A stretch of 64,000 bases of DNA from Novosphingobium indicum (lineage in GTDB: Bacteria; Pseudomonadota; Alphaproteobacteria; Sphingomonadales; Sphingomonadaceae). The translations under genes were made by a program, and so were the position numbers. Below, piece after piece: positions 53,298-63,051 of this stretch; position 1 is the first letter of the stretch, and each line of letters starts with the position of its first letter. Where the stretch lies: positions 124,001 through 188,000 of the forward strand of contig NZ_BMLK01000001.1 of the NCBI RefSeq assembly GCF_014645195.1, read 5' to 3'. The notes beneath the pieces were generated by a model. That model saw nothing but the letters and a program-made list of their open reading frames with translations, ran no database searches and was not told the DNA's origin.

Positions 53298-53945
53298 GTG
53301 CATAATCTCGATCGACCCCGAAAGACACTGGCGGCCTTTCTCTCCGCACTCGCGGGATATGTCGACGCTGTCGGCTATCTGTCGGCGGACCGATACTTCG
53401 TGTCGTTCATGTCCGGTAACACCACGCGGTTCGCGACCGATCTGATTACCGAGGGGGTCCGTGCCGCTATTCCTGCGCTGTTGATCACAGGATTCGTGCT
53501 GGGCGTGGCGGCAGGCAACGTCACCGCCTACAAGGCCGGGCCGTGGCGCAAGCCGGCGGTGCTCTCGCTGGTGACGTCACTCCTGCTGCTGGGCGGAATC
53601 TGCACGGCACTGGGTTATCGCTCGGCCATGATGGGCTGCCTCGTGCTGGCCATGGGGGCGCTCAACAACGCCCTGCAGCGGGATGAGATCCCCGTTCCGC
53701 TGACCTATCTTACTGGGGCACTTGTGCGGATCGGGCAAGCATTGGGCACGGCCATCACCCGGCGGCGCGACCAGACGCCAGCCTGGCCATTTTTCGCCAT
53801 GTGGGCCTCACTCGCCGGGGGCGCAGCTTTCGGCGCACTCGCATTCCTCTCGCTTGGACGGGCGAGCCTGTGGATAGGGGTTATAGCCTCCGCCGTGCTG
53901 ACACTGGCCGGATATCGGATCGCACGCGCTAACCTTCGATCCTGA
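53298..53945 (+). CDS. DUF1275 (YoaK) family membrane protein
   Basis: 215 residues from a GTG at 53298. About six hydrophobic helices with family motifs GYVDAVGYLSADRYFVSFMSGN near the start and NALQRDE...YLTGALVRIGQAL later. Inner membrane. Function unknown. Overlaps the convergent DUF167 gene by 17 bp. Confidence 0.9.
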   Translation: MHNLDRPRKTLAAFLSALAGYVDAVGYLSADRYFVSFMSGNTTRFATDLITEGVRAAIPALLITGFVLGVAAGNVTAYKAGPWRKPAVLSLVTSLLLLGGICTALGYRSAMMGCLVLAMGALNNALQRDEIPVPLTYLTGALVRIGQALGTAITRRRDQTPAWPFFAMWASLAGGAAFGALAFLSLGRASLWIGVIASAVLTLAGYRIARANLRS

Positions 53946-54207
53946 ACTGCTTCTCGCGCGAAGTTGCGCCGCGCAACAGCTCCAGCCGGGACGGCGCCAG
54001 CCCCAGCGCTGCTGCGAGAAGCCCACGAACAGCATTGTTGGCCTTGCCGCCTTCGGGTTTAGCTCGAACTTTCGCGAGCAGGCGCCCTTCGGAAATCTCC
54101 AGCGCCTCCACGCGCGCGCCCGGCGTCACGCGCACGGCAAGCCGGTCTCCGTCCACCAGCGCGCGAACGGCCTCTGGATCGGGCAAGACGGCTTTCGGCT
54201 TGGCCAT
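53929..54207 (-). CDS. DUF167 (YggU) family protein
   Basis: 92 residues. Core LAVRVTPGARVEALE and VRAKPEGGKANNAVRGLLAAALGL are the YggU signature. The last gene of the hemB string: its ATG shares one base with the gamma carbonic anhydrase stop (TGATG). Function unknown, possibly nucleic-acid related in this family. Confidence 0.9.
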   Translation of the reverse strand: MAKPKAVLPDPEAVRALVDGDRLAVRVTPGARVEALEISEGRLLAKVRAKPEGGKANNAVRGLLAAALGLAPSRLELLRGATSREKQFRIEG

Positions 54208-54767
54208 CAGTCCTTCAGGCCGAGCGCCTCGGCATGCATGCGGCCATTGATGACGTAGCCGTTCACCCCGGCCTGGTTGCCCTCGACCGCGGCATCATCG
54301 AGATCGCGCAGGTACTTGGCCGGGCGGCCCATCCAGAGCTGGCGCGCACCGATGCGCTTGCCGGTGAGCATGGCCCCGGCGGCCAGCATCCCGTCGCTTT
54401 CGATATAGCTGCCGTCCATGACGATCGCGCCGAGGCCGACGAAGGCGCGGTCCTCCAGCGTGCAACCATGCACCATGGCCATGTGGCCGATCAGCACGTC
54501 CTCCCCGATGATCGCCGGGAAACCGTCCGGATTCGAAGGCTTGGGGCTGTCGCAGTGAACGACGGTACCGTCCTGAATGTTGGTCCGTGCCCCGATTACG
54601 ACGCGGTGCACGTCGGCACGGATCACGCAGTTGTACCAGACGCTGGCATCAGGCCCGATTTCCACATTGCCGATGATCCGGCAACCCGGCGCAATGAACG
54701 CGCTCGAATGGATTTTCGGGGCCTTGCCGTTGATCGCGGCCAGGGTGATGTCGGTACGCTCAGTCAT
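54207..54767 (-). CDS. Gamma carbonic anhydrase-like protein
   Basis: 186 residues from the ATG at 54767 (TGATG with the upstream stop). Left-handed beta-helix of hexapeptide repeats (IIGNVEIGPDASVW, VVIGARTNIQDGTVV). The three metal-ligand His match gamma-CA: H71 (VVHCD), H95 and H100 (GHMAMVHGC). The length equals the short YrdA/PaaY-type members without the acidic loop of Cam, so CO2 hydration is possible but unproven. Confidence 0.93.
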   Translation of the reverse strand: MTERTDITLAAINGKAPKIHSSAFIAPGCRIIGNVEIGPDASVWYNCVIRADVHRVVIGARTNIQDGTVVHCDSPKPSNPDGFPAIIGEDVLIGHMAMVHGCTLEDRAFVGLGAIVMDGSYIESDGMLAAGAMLTGKRIGARQLWMGRPAKYLRDLDDAAVEGNQAGVNGYVINGRMHAEALGLKD

Positions 54768-56986
54768 CACAGCTCCAGTATCTTCTCCCAGCGGATGTAG
54801 GGCAGGATCGATGCATAGTCATCCCTCCAGACCCGGCCGGTCGGCGGATCGAGCGGTCTCCATGCCACGTCGGGACGGTGCGCGCGCATCCGATCCAGCA
54901 CCTCCGGGGTGCGGGCGAGCGCGATCCAGCCGGAATAGGTCAGAAGCCGCGAGTCGTACTGCGGGTCCATTCGTAGCAGCGCCGCCATGCCGCGTTCGCG
55001 CGCGATGGCCGACAGCACCGGCTCGAGATCGATGAACCGGTTGGAGATATGGATCAGCAGGATACCATCTGACGTCAGCGCGCGCTGATAGACCCCAACC
55101 GCTTCCGCCGTCAGCAGATGCAGCGGAATCGAATCGGAGGAAAACGCATCTATCGCGAGCGCGTCGAAGCTGCCGGGTGGTTCTTTCTCCAATTGCAGCC
55201 GCGCGTCGCCGATAACGACGCGGGCATCGGGCGCGCAGACCTTCAGGAACGTGAAGGTGCCCTTACGGGAGAAGGCCTCCACCACCGGATCGATCTCGAA
55301 GAAGGTCCAGTCCTGTCCCGGCTGGCGATGGCAGGCCAGCGTTCCCGTGCCTAGCCCGACCACGCCGACGCGCGCGCGGTCCCCATAGAGCGCCGGCACC
55401 GCATCGAACGCCAGACCCACGCCCGATGTGGGACCATAGTAGCTGGTGAGTGCACGCTCCTCGCCCGGCCGCGTCGATTGCTTGCCGTGGAGCGTCGTGC
55501 CGTGGACGAGGTAGCGCTGCTCACTCTGCTTGTCCTCGCGCACATTGTAGATGCCGAAGTAGCTGCGGGTACGCGACCCTTCCAGGCTGCCCATCATTGT
55601 CAGCGCGCCGCCTTGCCCGACCATCGCCATGGCCAGTACCGCGACGAACAGCGGACGGAAGGGCGTCAGCATCATGCCGATCCCGACGAGGAACACGGTG
55701 GTGATCAGCGCAGCGAAATGGGTGCTGGCCTCGTACGAGAAGTCGTAAAGCTGCTTCGAGAGAAAAGCGGCCATTGCCACCAGCAGGATCACGGCGAGAC
55801 GGAACGAGGCAGGCTCCATGCCTTCCTTCTCATGCCAGCGAAGCAGCGGTTCGAGCGGCATCAGCATGGCGGCGGCGAGCAGCAGCAACGGATGTTCCCA
55901 CACCCAGTCGAACACCAACGGCGCTATGAGCGCGGTAAACAGGCCGCCCAGCGCCCCGCCGAGCGACATGAAGAAGTAGAACCTTGTGAGATTGCCCGTA
56001 CCCGGTCGCAGGTCATAAAGCCGCGAATGCAGCGCGGTCGCCACGCAGAACAACAGGACGCATGGCCCCAACAAGCCCCACACCCCGTTGATACCGGTGG
56101 AAAGCATCGCGTAGCTGCCGGCGAAGACCATCACGATCGGCGCCACCAGCGTGATGGCACGCGCAGCCTGCCGCCGATCGGCGAAGGCAAGGCTGAAGCT
56201 GAGCAGGTAAAGGCCGAGCGGGATAACCCACAGCAGCGGGACGGCCAGAATGTCGGTGGTGATATGCGTCGTTGTCGACAGCATGAGCCCGGACGGGACC
56301 GCAGAAAGCGCAAGCCACAGCAAGATGCGGCGCAGCGCAATCGCTTCGCGCGGCAAATCTTCAACCCGGTCCTTGCCGGCATCCAGGCTCTTTCGCCGCG
56401 CCAGAATGCACAAAGCTACCAGCACGACTAGCAACGCATACCCGCTTGCCCATGCCCAGCTCTGCTGGTCCAGCGTCAGGAAAGGCTCCGCCAGCAGGGG
56501 ATAGGCGATCAGGCCGGCGAAACTGCCGAGATTGGAGGCCGCATAGAGCGCCCATGGCGCGCCCGCCTCGGGACCGGCCGCAAACCAGCGCTGCATCAGG
56601 GGAGCCTGCGCGGAGACGACCACGAAGACCGGCCCGATGCTCAGCCCCAGCAGCAGCGGCACCCAGAGCACCTCGCGGCCCGCTCCGGAGATTGGCAAGT
56701 CCACCAGGGCAACAGGCAGGGTCAGGGCAGCGAGGGCAAAGACTGCCAGGTGGATCAGGCTCTGATAGCGCAGCGATACTTTGCCGAGAAAGTGCGCGTA
56801 GCCATACCCGGCGAGCAGCAGCCCCTGATAGACCAGCATCGCGCTGTTCCAGACGTTGGGCGATCCGCCCAGCCTCGGCAGGGCCATGCGCGCCACCATC
56901 GGCTGCACCAGAAAGAGCAGGATACTGCCCAGCAGGATTGTCGCCACGAAGAGCGGGCGATGGGCAGCGGCGGCCGAACGCGTCAC
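54767..56986 (-). CDS. Membrane protein with C-terminal aminopropyltransferase-like domain
   Basis: 739 residues from a GTG that forms GTGA with the GNAT stop; a TTG at 57004 is the alternative. N-terminal about 440 residues: some twelve or more hydrophobic helices. C-terminal about 280: SAM-dependent methyltransferase/spermidine-synthase fold with VGVVGLGTGTLA, FFEIDP and VVIGDARL. The catalytic Asp loop of SpeE reads IDAFSSDSIP, so classical putrescine aminopropylation is doubtful. Often annotated 'fused MFS/spermidine synthase'. Function unknown. Confidence 0.88.
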   Translation of the reverse strand: MTRSAAAAHRPLFVATILLGSILLFLVQPMVARMALPRLGGSPNVWNSAMLVYQGLLLAGYGYAHFLGKVSLRYQSLIHLAVFALAALTLPVALVDLPISGAGREVLWVPLLLGLSIGPVFVVVSAQAPLMQRWFAAGPEAGAPWALYAASNLGSFAGLIAYPLLAEPFLTLDQQSWAWASGYALLVVLVALCILARRKSLDAGKDRVEDLPREAIALRRILLWLALSAVPSGLMLSTTTHITTDILAVPLLWVIPLGLYLLSFSLAFADRRQAARAITLVAPIVMVFAGSYAMLSTGINGVWGLLGPCVLLFCVATALHSRLYDLRPGTGNLTRFYFFMSLGGALGGLFTALIAPLVFDWVWEHPLLLLAAAMLMPLEPLLRWHEKEGMEPASFRLAVILLVAMAAFLSKQLYDFSYEASTHFAALITTVFLVGIGMMLTPFRPLFVAVLAMAMVGQGGALTMMGSLEGSRTRSYFGIYNVREDKQSEQRYLVHGTTLHGKQSTRPGEERALTSYYGPTSGVGLAFDAVPALYGDRARVGVVGLGTGTLACHRQPGQDWTFFEIDPVVEAFSRKGTFTFLKVCAPDARVVIGDARLQLEKEPPGSFDALAIDAFSSDSIPLHLLTAEAVGVYQRALTSDGILLIHISNRFIDLEPVLSAIARERGMAALLRMDPQYDSRLLTYSGWIALARTPEVLDRMRAHRPDVAWRPLDPPTGRVWRDDYASILPYIRWEKILEL

Positions 56987-57543
56987 GCCGTGCGCGAGTC
57001 CCAATCCTCGCGCGTGACGCTGTAGGTGACATGCCGCAGCAGCGGACTCGCAGGATCGACCTTGGGATGGTCGAAGTCGCCTTCCGCGAGCCGCGTCATC
57101 CCCATGCGCTCCATCACCGCGCGGCTGCGCTGGTTACCGTCGCTGGTGATTGCATAGACGGCAGGATCGGGCAGGTTGGCAAAGGCCCAGTCGATACTGG
57201 CCCGTGCCGCCTCGCTGGTGTAGCCCTTGCCCCAACAGTCGGCGGCCATGCGCCAACCGGCTTCAGGCTGATCGACTACCGGACCGACACTGCCGCGAAT
57301 GATCCCGCACCAGCCGATCAGCCGTGCATCCTCCCTGCGCTCCATCGCCCAGAAGCAATGCCCGACATCGGCCTGCAATCCCTGCATCCGGGCAACGAGC
57401 GCTTCGGTCTGCTCATACGAAAGCGGAGCACCGAGCGTCGCCATGACGGTCGGGTCCGAGCAGATCGCATGAAACGCCGGGACATCCTCGTCACGCCAGC
57501 CTCGCAGGACCAATCGCTCGGTTTTCAGGCAGAAGTCAGCCAT
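56983..57543 (-). CDS. GNAT family N-acetyltransferase (RimJ/RimL-like)
   Basis: 186 residues from the ATG at 57543; an ATG at 57570 would add nine residues. LKTERLVLRGWRDEDVPAF start, acetyl-CoA loop in DCWGKGYTSEAARASIDWAF, and NQRSRAVMERMGM near the end. Overlaps hemB by 8 bp and the membrane gene by GTGA. Substrate unknown; different from the GNAT at 17396. Confidence 0.9.
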   Translation of the reverse strand: MADFCLKTERLVLRGWRDEDVPAFHAICSDPTVMATLGAPLSYEQTEALVARMQGLQADVGHCFWAMERREDARLIGWCGIIRGSVGPVVDQPEAGWRMAADCWGKGYTSEAARASIDWAFANLPDPAVYAITSDGNQRSRAVMERMGMTRLAEGDFDHPKVDPASPLLRHVTYSVTREDWDSRTA

Positions 57544-58531
57544 TGAGGAGACGGGCGGCGTGGGCGGCATGGTAGGTCAGCACGCCCGAGCACCCCGCGC
57601 GCTTGAATGCGAGCAGCGTTTCCAGCACCAGAGCATCGCGCTCGCCCGCGCCTGCGGCCACGGCAGCCTCGATCATCGCGTATTCGCCGGAGACCTGATA
57701 GGTGAAGACCGGAACTTCGAAGGTCTCCTTCACCCGCCGCACGATATCGAGATAAGGCAGGCCTGGCTTGACCATGACGCTGTCGGCGCCCTCGGCGAGG
57801 TCCATTTCGACCTCGCGCAGGGCTTCCTCGGCATTGGCCGGGTCCATCTGGTAGGTCTTCTTGTTGCCCTTGAGCAGACCGCCCGAACCGACCGCATCGC
57901 GGAACGGACCGTAAAAGGCGGAGGCGTATTTCGCCGCGTAGCTCATGATCTGGACATTGCGATGGCCCCCATCCTCGAGCGCATCGCGGATCGCACCGAT
58001 GCGGCCGTCCATCATGTCCGAAGGGGCAATGATGTCAGCCCCCGCCGCCGCCTGGTTGAGCGACTGGCCGACGAGCATTTCCACCGTCTCGTCATTGAGG
58101 ACATAGCCGGCCTCGTCGATCAGCCCGTCCTGCCCGTGGCTGGTATAGGGATCGAGCGCCACATCGGTCAGCAAACCGATGGAATCGCCGAGCGCATCGC
58201 GAATCGCACGGATCGCACGGCACATCAGGTTGTCCGGATTGAGCGCTTCCTTGCCGTCCTCGCTGCGGCGGTCGGGCTGGGTGTTCGGGAACAGGGCGAG
58301 ACAGGGAATGCCCAGATCCACAGCCTCTTTGGCACGAACCACGACCTGATCGACGGACCAGCGCGACACCCCGGGAAGCGAGGCAACGGGCTGTTCGATG
58401 GCATCGCCTTCGGTGATGAAGAGCGGCCAGATCAGGTCTGCAGGCGCAAGCTGCGTCTCGCGGTGCATGGCACGGCTCCAGGCCGTGGCGCGCACGCGGC
58501 GCAGGCGGGTGTGGGGATAGGTTCCGGACAT
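57536..58531 (-). CDS. hemB: Delta-aminolevulinic acid dehydratase (porphobilinogen synthase)
   Basis: 331 residues from the ATG at 58531. Condenses two ALA to porphobilinogen for heme. The metal-site loop reads TDVALDPYTSHGQDG, lacking the three Cys of zinc enzymes, so it is the Mg/K-dependent type known in Bradyrhizobium and Pseudomonas. Schiff-base lysines are in SYAAKYASAFYGPFRDA and VMVKPGLPYLD. First gene of a five-gene overlapping string. Confidence 0.96.
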   Translation of the reverse strand: MSGTYPHTRLRRVRATAWSRAMHRETQLAPADLIWPLFITEGDAIEQPVASLPGVSRWSVDQVVVRAKEAVDLGIPCLALFPNTQPDRRSEDGKEALNPDNLMCRAIRAIRDALGDSIGLLTDVALDPYTSHGQDGLIDEAGYVLNDETVEMLVGQSLNQAAAGADIIAPSDMMDGRIGAIRDALEDGGHRNVQIMSYAAKYASAFYGPFRDAVGSGGLLKGNKKTYQMDPANAEEALREVEMDLAEGADSVMVKPGLPYLDIVRRVKETFEVPVFTYQVSGEYAMIEAAVAAGAGERDALVLETLLAFKRAGCSGVLTYHAAHAARLLNG

Positions 58532-58605
58532 GGCCGGGTGATTGCCGGAAAATGCCTTGCGGTTCAATTGCGCAAGATGCGCCGCGACTTGCGCAATCGG
58601 CGTCG

Positions 58606-60240
58606 TCAGCCGACCTTCTTGGGTGCCAGCCGGTCGATCTCGCGTTCTGCTTCGGCATGGGCGCTCGTAACCGGGGCGATCGTGCCAAGCGCCGCGCCCG
58701 GTTCAACCGTCAGCAGGGACTTGAGGCGGGCCTTGAAAGCCTCGCGTTCCTCGCCCGCGATCTGCGGCCGCGACATGATGCTGAGACCGGCGGGATTGAT
58801 GGTGTGGCCGTTGCGATAGGCCTCGAGATGCAAGTGCGGTCCTGTCGAAAGGCCGGTGGAACCGACATAGCCGATCACCTGCCCGGCCCGCACATGCGTG
58901 CCCGAAGAGACGGCAATACGGCTCATGTGCGCGTAGCCCGTGCCGAGCCCGCCGCTATGTTGAATCCGCACGTATTTGCCATGCCCGCCATGGCGGCCGG
59001 CATAAGTAACGGTCCCATCGGCGACAGCGTAGATGGGCGACCCGTAGCGGGCACCGAAATCCAGACCCGCATGCATACGCACGTACCCGAGGATCGGGTG
59101 ACGGCGCATGCCGTAGCGCGAGGTGATGCGGCCCGCGACCGGCTGACCGATCGGCACCGCGCGGGGCCTGTCGATCGAGGATGCCGAGAACATCTGGTCA
59201 CCCTTGCCCCAGCGCAGCAACTGCAACCGCGGCTTTCCGTCGCGCTCGATGCCCGCATAGAGCAGCTTGCCCACCTGACGCTCGCCCTTGGCCGAGCGCT
59301 TGTAGGCGACAATCATGTCGTATTCGTCCGACGAGCCGATATCGTCTTCAAGCCTGAGATACTTGTCGACGGCCTGCAGGTACGACTGGATCGCCGCAAC
59401 TGGCGCGCCGGCGTTGCGGGCAGAGCGGTAGAGACTCGAGCCGACCGTTCCGCGAATGCGCAGCGGCGTCTCGTCCACGGCGATGGGGTGACGAACGAGG
59501 GACAGGTTGCCGTCGTCGCCGCGTTCGATGGAGAGATCGAGATCGAACCGCGCACGGAAATCGATGGCATCGAGCGCACGCGGCGCGTTGGGTGCGGCAC
59601 GTTTGCCCAGTGTAATGTCGAACTGGGTACCCGATGCGATGTCGTTCACGGGCAAAGCATTGGCGACGAGTTCGGAAACGCGCGAAATGTCGCTTCCGCC
59701 CACGCCGGCCCGCTCGAGCATGCGGCCAAAGCTGTCACCCTGCCCCAGCGTCGAGACCAGCTGGATGGTCGGACGCTCCGGAACGTGCGCAAGCGGTTTC
59801 ACCAGAGTGCTTGCGCCCATGTGACGGCCACTGTCGGCACCGAGCGCCAGTGGCGCTATGCTCTGGCTGCGGAACTCGTCGCGTTCGCGGTGTTCCACCG
59901 GCATGGCGGTAGCCGCTTCGACTTCGGAAAAGTCGGGCCACAGGGCGATCGCGGCAGCGCTCAATCCCAGGAATGTGGCGAGGCCGCGCATCCATTTGCG
60001 ACTACCGATCTCGCTGGCGAGGTCAGGCGCAAGATCGACATGCGCGCACCAGGCTTCGAAGCGGCGGCAGCGATCTGCGAAACGGTCGAACAATCCCGGG
60101 CGTTCAGCGGGCTCATCGGGAGCATGGAGCCAGACTTCCTCCGGCGACGCCGGAGCGGCAACGACCTGCGCATGCGAAAGGGATGCTGCCTCTGCGCCAT
60201 CGCGGATATATCCGCCGTTTTCTTCAAGCGCCTTGAACAA
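58606..60240 (-). CDS. M23 family metallopeptidase, large membrane-anchored form
   Basis: 544 residues from a TTG at 60240, the only start found upstream of the conserved part. A cytoplasmic N-terminus (1-about 82), one transmembrane helix (about 84-103), an OapA/LysM-like segment (STLGQGDSFGRMLERAGV), then LytM with HAGLDFGARYGSP and HLHLEAYRNG holding the zinc ligands. Peptidoglycan endopeptidase in the periplasm. 74 bp before hemB; divergent from the helicase. Confidence 0.9.
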   Translation of the reverse strand: MFKALEENGGYIRDGAEAASLSHAQVVAAPASPEEVWLHAPDEPAERPGLFDRFADRCRRFEAWCAHVDLAPDLASEIGSRKWMRGLATFLGLSAAAIALWPDFSEVEAATAMPVEHRERDEFRSQSIAPLALGADSGRHMGASTLVKPLAHVPERPTIQLVSTLGQGDSFGRMLERAGVGGSDISRVSELVANALPVNDIASGTQFDITLGKRAAPNAPRALDAIDFRARFDLDLSIERGDDGNLSLVRHPIAVDETPLRIRGTVGSSLYRSARNAGAPVAAIQSYLQAVDKYLRLEDDIGSSDEYDMIVAYKRSAKGERQVGKLLYAGIERDGKPRLQLLRWGKGDQMFSASSIDRPRAVPIGQPVAGRITSRYGMRRHPILGYVRMHAGLDFGARYGSPIYAVADGTVTYAGRHGGHGKYVRIQHSGGLGTGYAHMSRIAVSSGTHVRAGQVIGYVGSTGLSTGPHLHLEAYRNGHTINPAGLSIMSRPQIAGEEREAFKARLKSLLTVEPGAALGTIAPVTSAHAEAEREIDRLAPKKVG

Positions 60241-60437
60241 AACGCCCCGCTTCCCGTTTAAACTGCGTGTGCAACCCGTGGATCCCCTTCAACGGGGAGA
60301 AGATCCAAATGCGGACCTTCGCCATTTTTTCTGCCCGCTCAAGGTTAATGCACCCCTAATCCTGTGGATTCTTGCCGGGTTTTTCGGTGAGCCGACACTT
60401 GCGAGCGGCAGGCGGGGGTGCCACATTCACACGCGAG

Positions 60438-62990
60438 ATGGTTCACGCTCCGCACGTCTCCTCACGTCAGGACACCCCAAGCGGGGTGAAGGCGGTGCTC
60501 GGGCCGACGAATACCGGCAAGACGCACCTCGCCATCGAACGCATGTGCGCGCATTCCAGCGGCATGATCGGCTTTCCCCTGCGCCTGCTGGCGCGCGAGG
60601 TCTACGACCGGGTCTGCCACATCAAGGGCGAAAAGAGCGTCGCGCTGATCACCGGCGAAGAACGCATCGAGCCCAAGGAAGCGCGCTACCTGCTGTGCAC
60701 GGCAGAAGCGATGCCGATCATGGACCGCTCGATGGCCTTCGTCGCCATCGACGAGGCGCAGCTCGCGGCCGACCGCGAGCGCGGCCATGTCTTTACCGAC
60801 CGCCTGCTGCATGCACGCGGCCGCGAAGAGACGATGATCCTCGGCTCCTCCACTCTTGAACCTATGGTCAAGGCGCTCGTGCCCGAAGCCGAGATCGTCA
60901 CCCGCCCGCGCTTTTCCACGCTTACCCATGCCGGCGCGAAGAAGCTCAGCCGCATTCCGCCGCGCAGCGCCATCGTCGCGTTTTCGGCCGAGCAGGTCTA
61001 TGCCATCGCGGAAATGTTGCGCCGCTTCCGGGGCGGAGCCGCCGTCGTCATGGGAGCGCTCAGCCCGCAGACGCGCAATGCGCAGGTCGAGCTCTACCAG
61101 TCGGGCGAAGTGGACTATCTGGTCGCCACCGACGCCATCGGCATGGGGCTCAATCTCGATGTCGAGCATGTGGCCTTTGCCGGCCTTTCCAAGTTCGACG
61201 GCCGCCGCCATCGCCGCCTGACCACAGCGGAAATGGCGCAGATCGCGGGTCGCGCCGGACGTCACCAGAAAGACGGCAGCTTCGGCACGCTGACCGGGTC
61301 GGGCGGACACGATTCCGAATTCGAACCCGAAGAAATCTACGCCATTGAAGAACACCGTTTCGCACCGCTGACAAAACTGTTCTGGCGCGAACCCGAACCG
61401 CGTTTCGACAGTCTGGAACGACTCATCGCCGATCTCGAGACGCCGCCGCTGCGCCCGGAACTGGCGCCCGCACCCGAAGCGATCGATCTCGCTGTGCTCA
61501 AGCGGCTATCCGACGACCCGCAGGTGGCCGAGACCGTGCGCAATGCAGCGCAAGTGGAGCGCTTCTGGGATGCCTGCCGCCTCCCCGATTTCCGCCATCA
61601 GGGCGTGGAAACGCATTCGCGCTTCGTCGCCCGGCTCTGGCAGGACCTGCGCGAAGGCGAACTCGGCGCCGATTTCGTGGCCGGACAGATCGCCCAGCTC
61701 GACCGCACCAGTGGCGATATCGACACGCTGCAGGGACGCATCGCCGCGATCCGTTCATGGGCCTACATCGCACAGCGACCCGACTGGGTCCTGGCGCGCG
61801 ATGAGATGGCCGCCCGGGCCCGTGCAGTCGAGGCTCGACTCTCCGATGCGCTTCACGGCAAGCTGACTGAACGATTCATCAATCGCAGGACCGCTGTACT
61901 TATGAAGAAACTGGGGCCCGACGCGGGGCTGTTGTCCGTCCGTCTGGAGGACGAGGAAGTTCTGGTGGAAGGCGAGCATATCGGCTCGCTGCGCGGATTC
62001 GCGTTCAAGGTCGATCCCGGTACGCGATTGTCCGATCGCAAACTGCTGCTCGCAGCCGCAGAGAAACACCTCGCCTCGCTGCTGCAGGAGCGCGCCGATG
62101 CCCTGTCCGATGCCATCCACGCCGGAACGGCAGAGATCACGCTGGAAGACGGCGCTCTCGTCTGGGACGGCGAAACGATCGCCACGCTCTACGCCGGACG
62201 CTCACTGCTCACGCCCGTGCTCGTGCCGGACCGGACGCTGGATGCCATTCCCGGCCCATCGCGCAAGGCGCTGGTGGCAGCTCTCGAAACCTGGCTGGAA
62301 AGCGCACTTTCGCCGCTCGATCCCTTGCGCAAGCTCGATGAAGCGAGCCGCGCCGAAGATGCCGGCCCGGAACTGCGCGCCCTGCTGATCACGCTGGTGG
62401 AACGTGGCGGGATGACGTCACGCGAACAATCGGGTGTCGACAAGCTCGACAAGCAGCGGCGGACCATGCTGGCGAAGCTCGGCGTTCGCGTTGGAGCGCT
62501 GGATCTGTTCGTGCCGGCCATGCTCAGGACCCGGCCCATTGCCTTGTGGCAACTGCTCGCCCGTCTTGCCGGCAAGACGGGAACGGGCGGCAACCCAGAG
62601 GCGGAAATGCCGCCCGCCCTGCCCGCAACCCGCCACGGCCGCGTGCCCGGCTACCGCAATCTCGGCAAGCAATTGGTCCGGCTCGACATGGCGGAAAAGC
62701 TCCTGCGCGAAGCGCATGAAGCGCGCAGTGCGGAAAATGCCCGCGATTTCAAGCTCGATCCGGCACGGGCGGTCTCCATGGGGCTGACGACCGGCAGCTA
62801 TTCCAAGCTGCTGCGTCTTGGCGGCTTTCAGGCAATCGTGCCGCCGCCTCTCGCGGAAGAAGCCCACGGGCCCCCTGCCCCGGTGCGCTGGCGCTGGCGG
62901 CCTCCCCGCCGACAGGCGCGGCAGCAGGAACATCCGGCCCGTGTACGCAAGGACAGTGCCTTTGCCGCGCTCGCGGACATGGTGCGGTGA
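60438..62990 (+). CDS. SUV3-like DEAD/DExH helicase
   Basis: 850 residues from the ATG at 60438. Walker A GPTNTGKTH near 21-29, DEAQ box (VAIDEAQLAADRERGHVFTDRLL) near 105, motif III-like GSSTLEP, and the C-terminal RecA core with VATDAIGMGLNLDVEHVAF and QIAGRAGRH. This matches the alphaproteobacterial relatives of mitochondrial Suv3 RNA helicase. A long C-terminal region (about 430-850) ends in a basic tail. Likely RNA turnover; activity unproven. An S4 RNA-binding gene follows. Confidence 0.92.
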   Translation: MVHAPHVSSRQDTPSGVKAVLGPTNTGKTHLAIERMCAHSSGMIGFPLRLLAREVYDRVCHIKGEKSVALITGEERIEPKEARYLLCTAEAMPIMDRSMAFVAIDEAQLAADRERGHVFTDRLLHARGREETMILGSSTLEPMVKALVPEAEIVTRPRFSTLTHAGAKKLSRIPPRSAIVAFSAEQVYAIAEMLRRFRGGAAVVMGALSPQTRNAQVELYQSGEVDYLVATDAIGMGLNLDVEHVAFAGLSKFDGRRHRRLTTAEMAQIAGRAGRHQKDGSFGTLTGSGGHDSEFEPEEIYAIEEHRFAPLTKLFWREPEPRFDSLERLIADLETPPLRPELAPAPEAIDLAVLKRLSDDPQVAETVRNAAQVERFWDACRLPDFRHQGVETHSRFVARLWQDLREGELGADFVAGQIAQLDRTSGDIDTLQGRIAAIRSWAYIAQRPDWVLARDEMAARARAVEARLSDALHGKLTERFINRRTAVLMKKLGPDAGLLSVRLEDEEVLVEGEHIGSLRGFAFKVDPGTRLSDRKLLLAAAEKHLASLLQERADALSDAIHAGTAEITLEDGALVWDGETIATLYAGRSLLTPVLVPDRTLDAIPGPSRKALVAALETWLESALSPLDPLRKLDEASRAEDAGPELRALLITLVERGGMTSREQSGVDKLDKQRRTMLAKLGVRVGALDLFVPAMLRTRPIALWQLLARLAGKTGTGGNPEAEMPPALPATRHGRVPGYRNLGKQLVRLDMAEKLLREAHEARSAENARDFKLDPARAVSMGLTTGSYSKLLRLGGFQAIVPPPLAEEAHGPPAPVRWRWRPPRRQARQQEHPARVRKDSAFAALADMVR

Positions 62991-63051
62991 TACGCCGGCC
63001 GCTCGCGATCATCCTGGCAGATGGAAGCGGTGCCTGCCGAAGGGCGATTCA

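Noticed and set aside
53869..53877. DnaA-box-like TGTGGATAG
   Set aside because: One imperfect copy inside a coding region; no cluster or AT-rich unwinding element, so no origin here.
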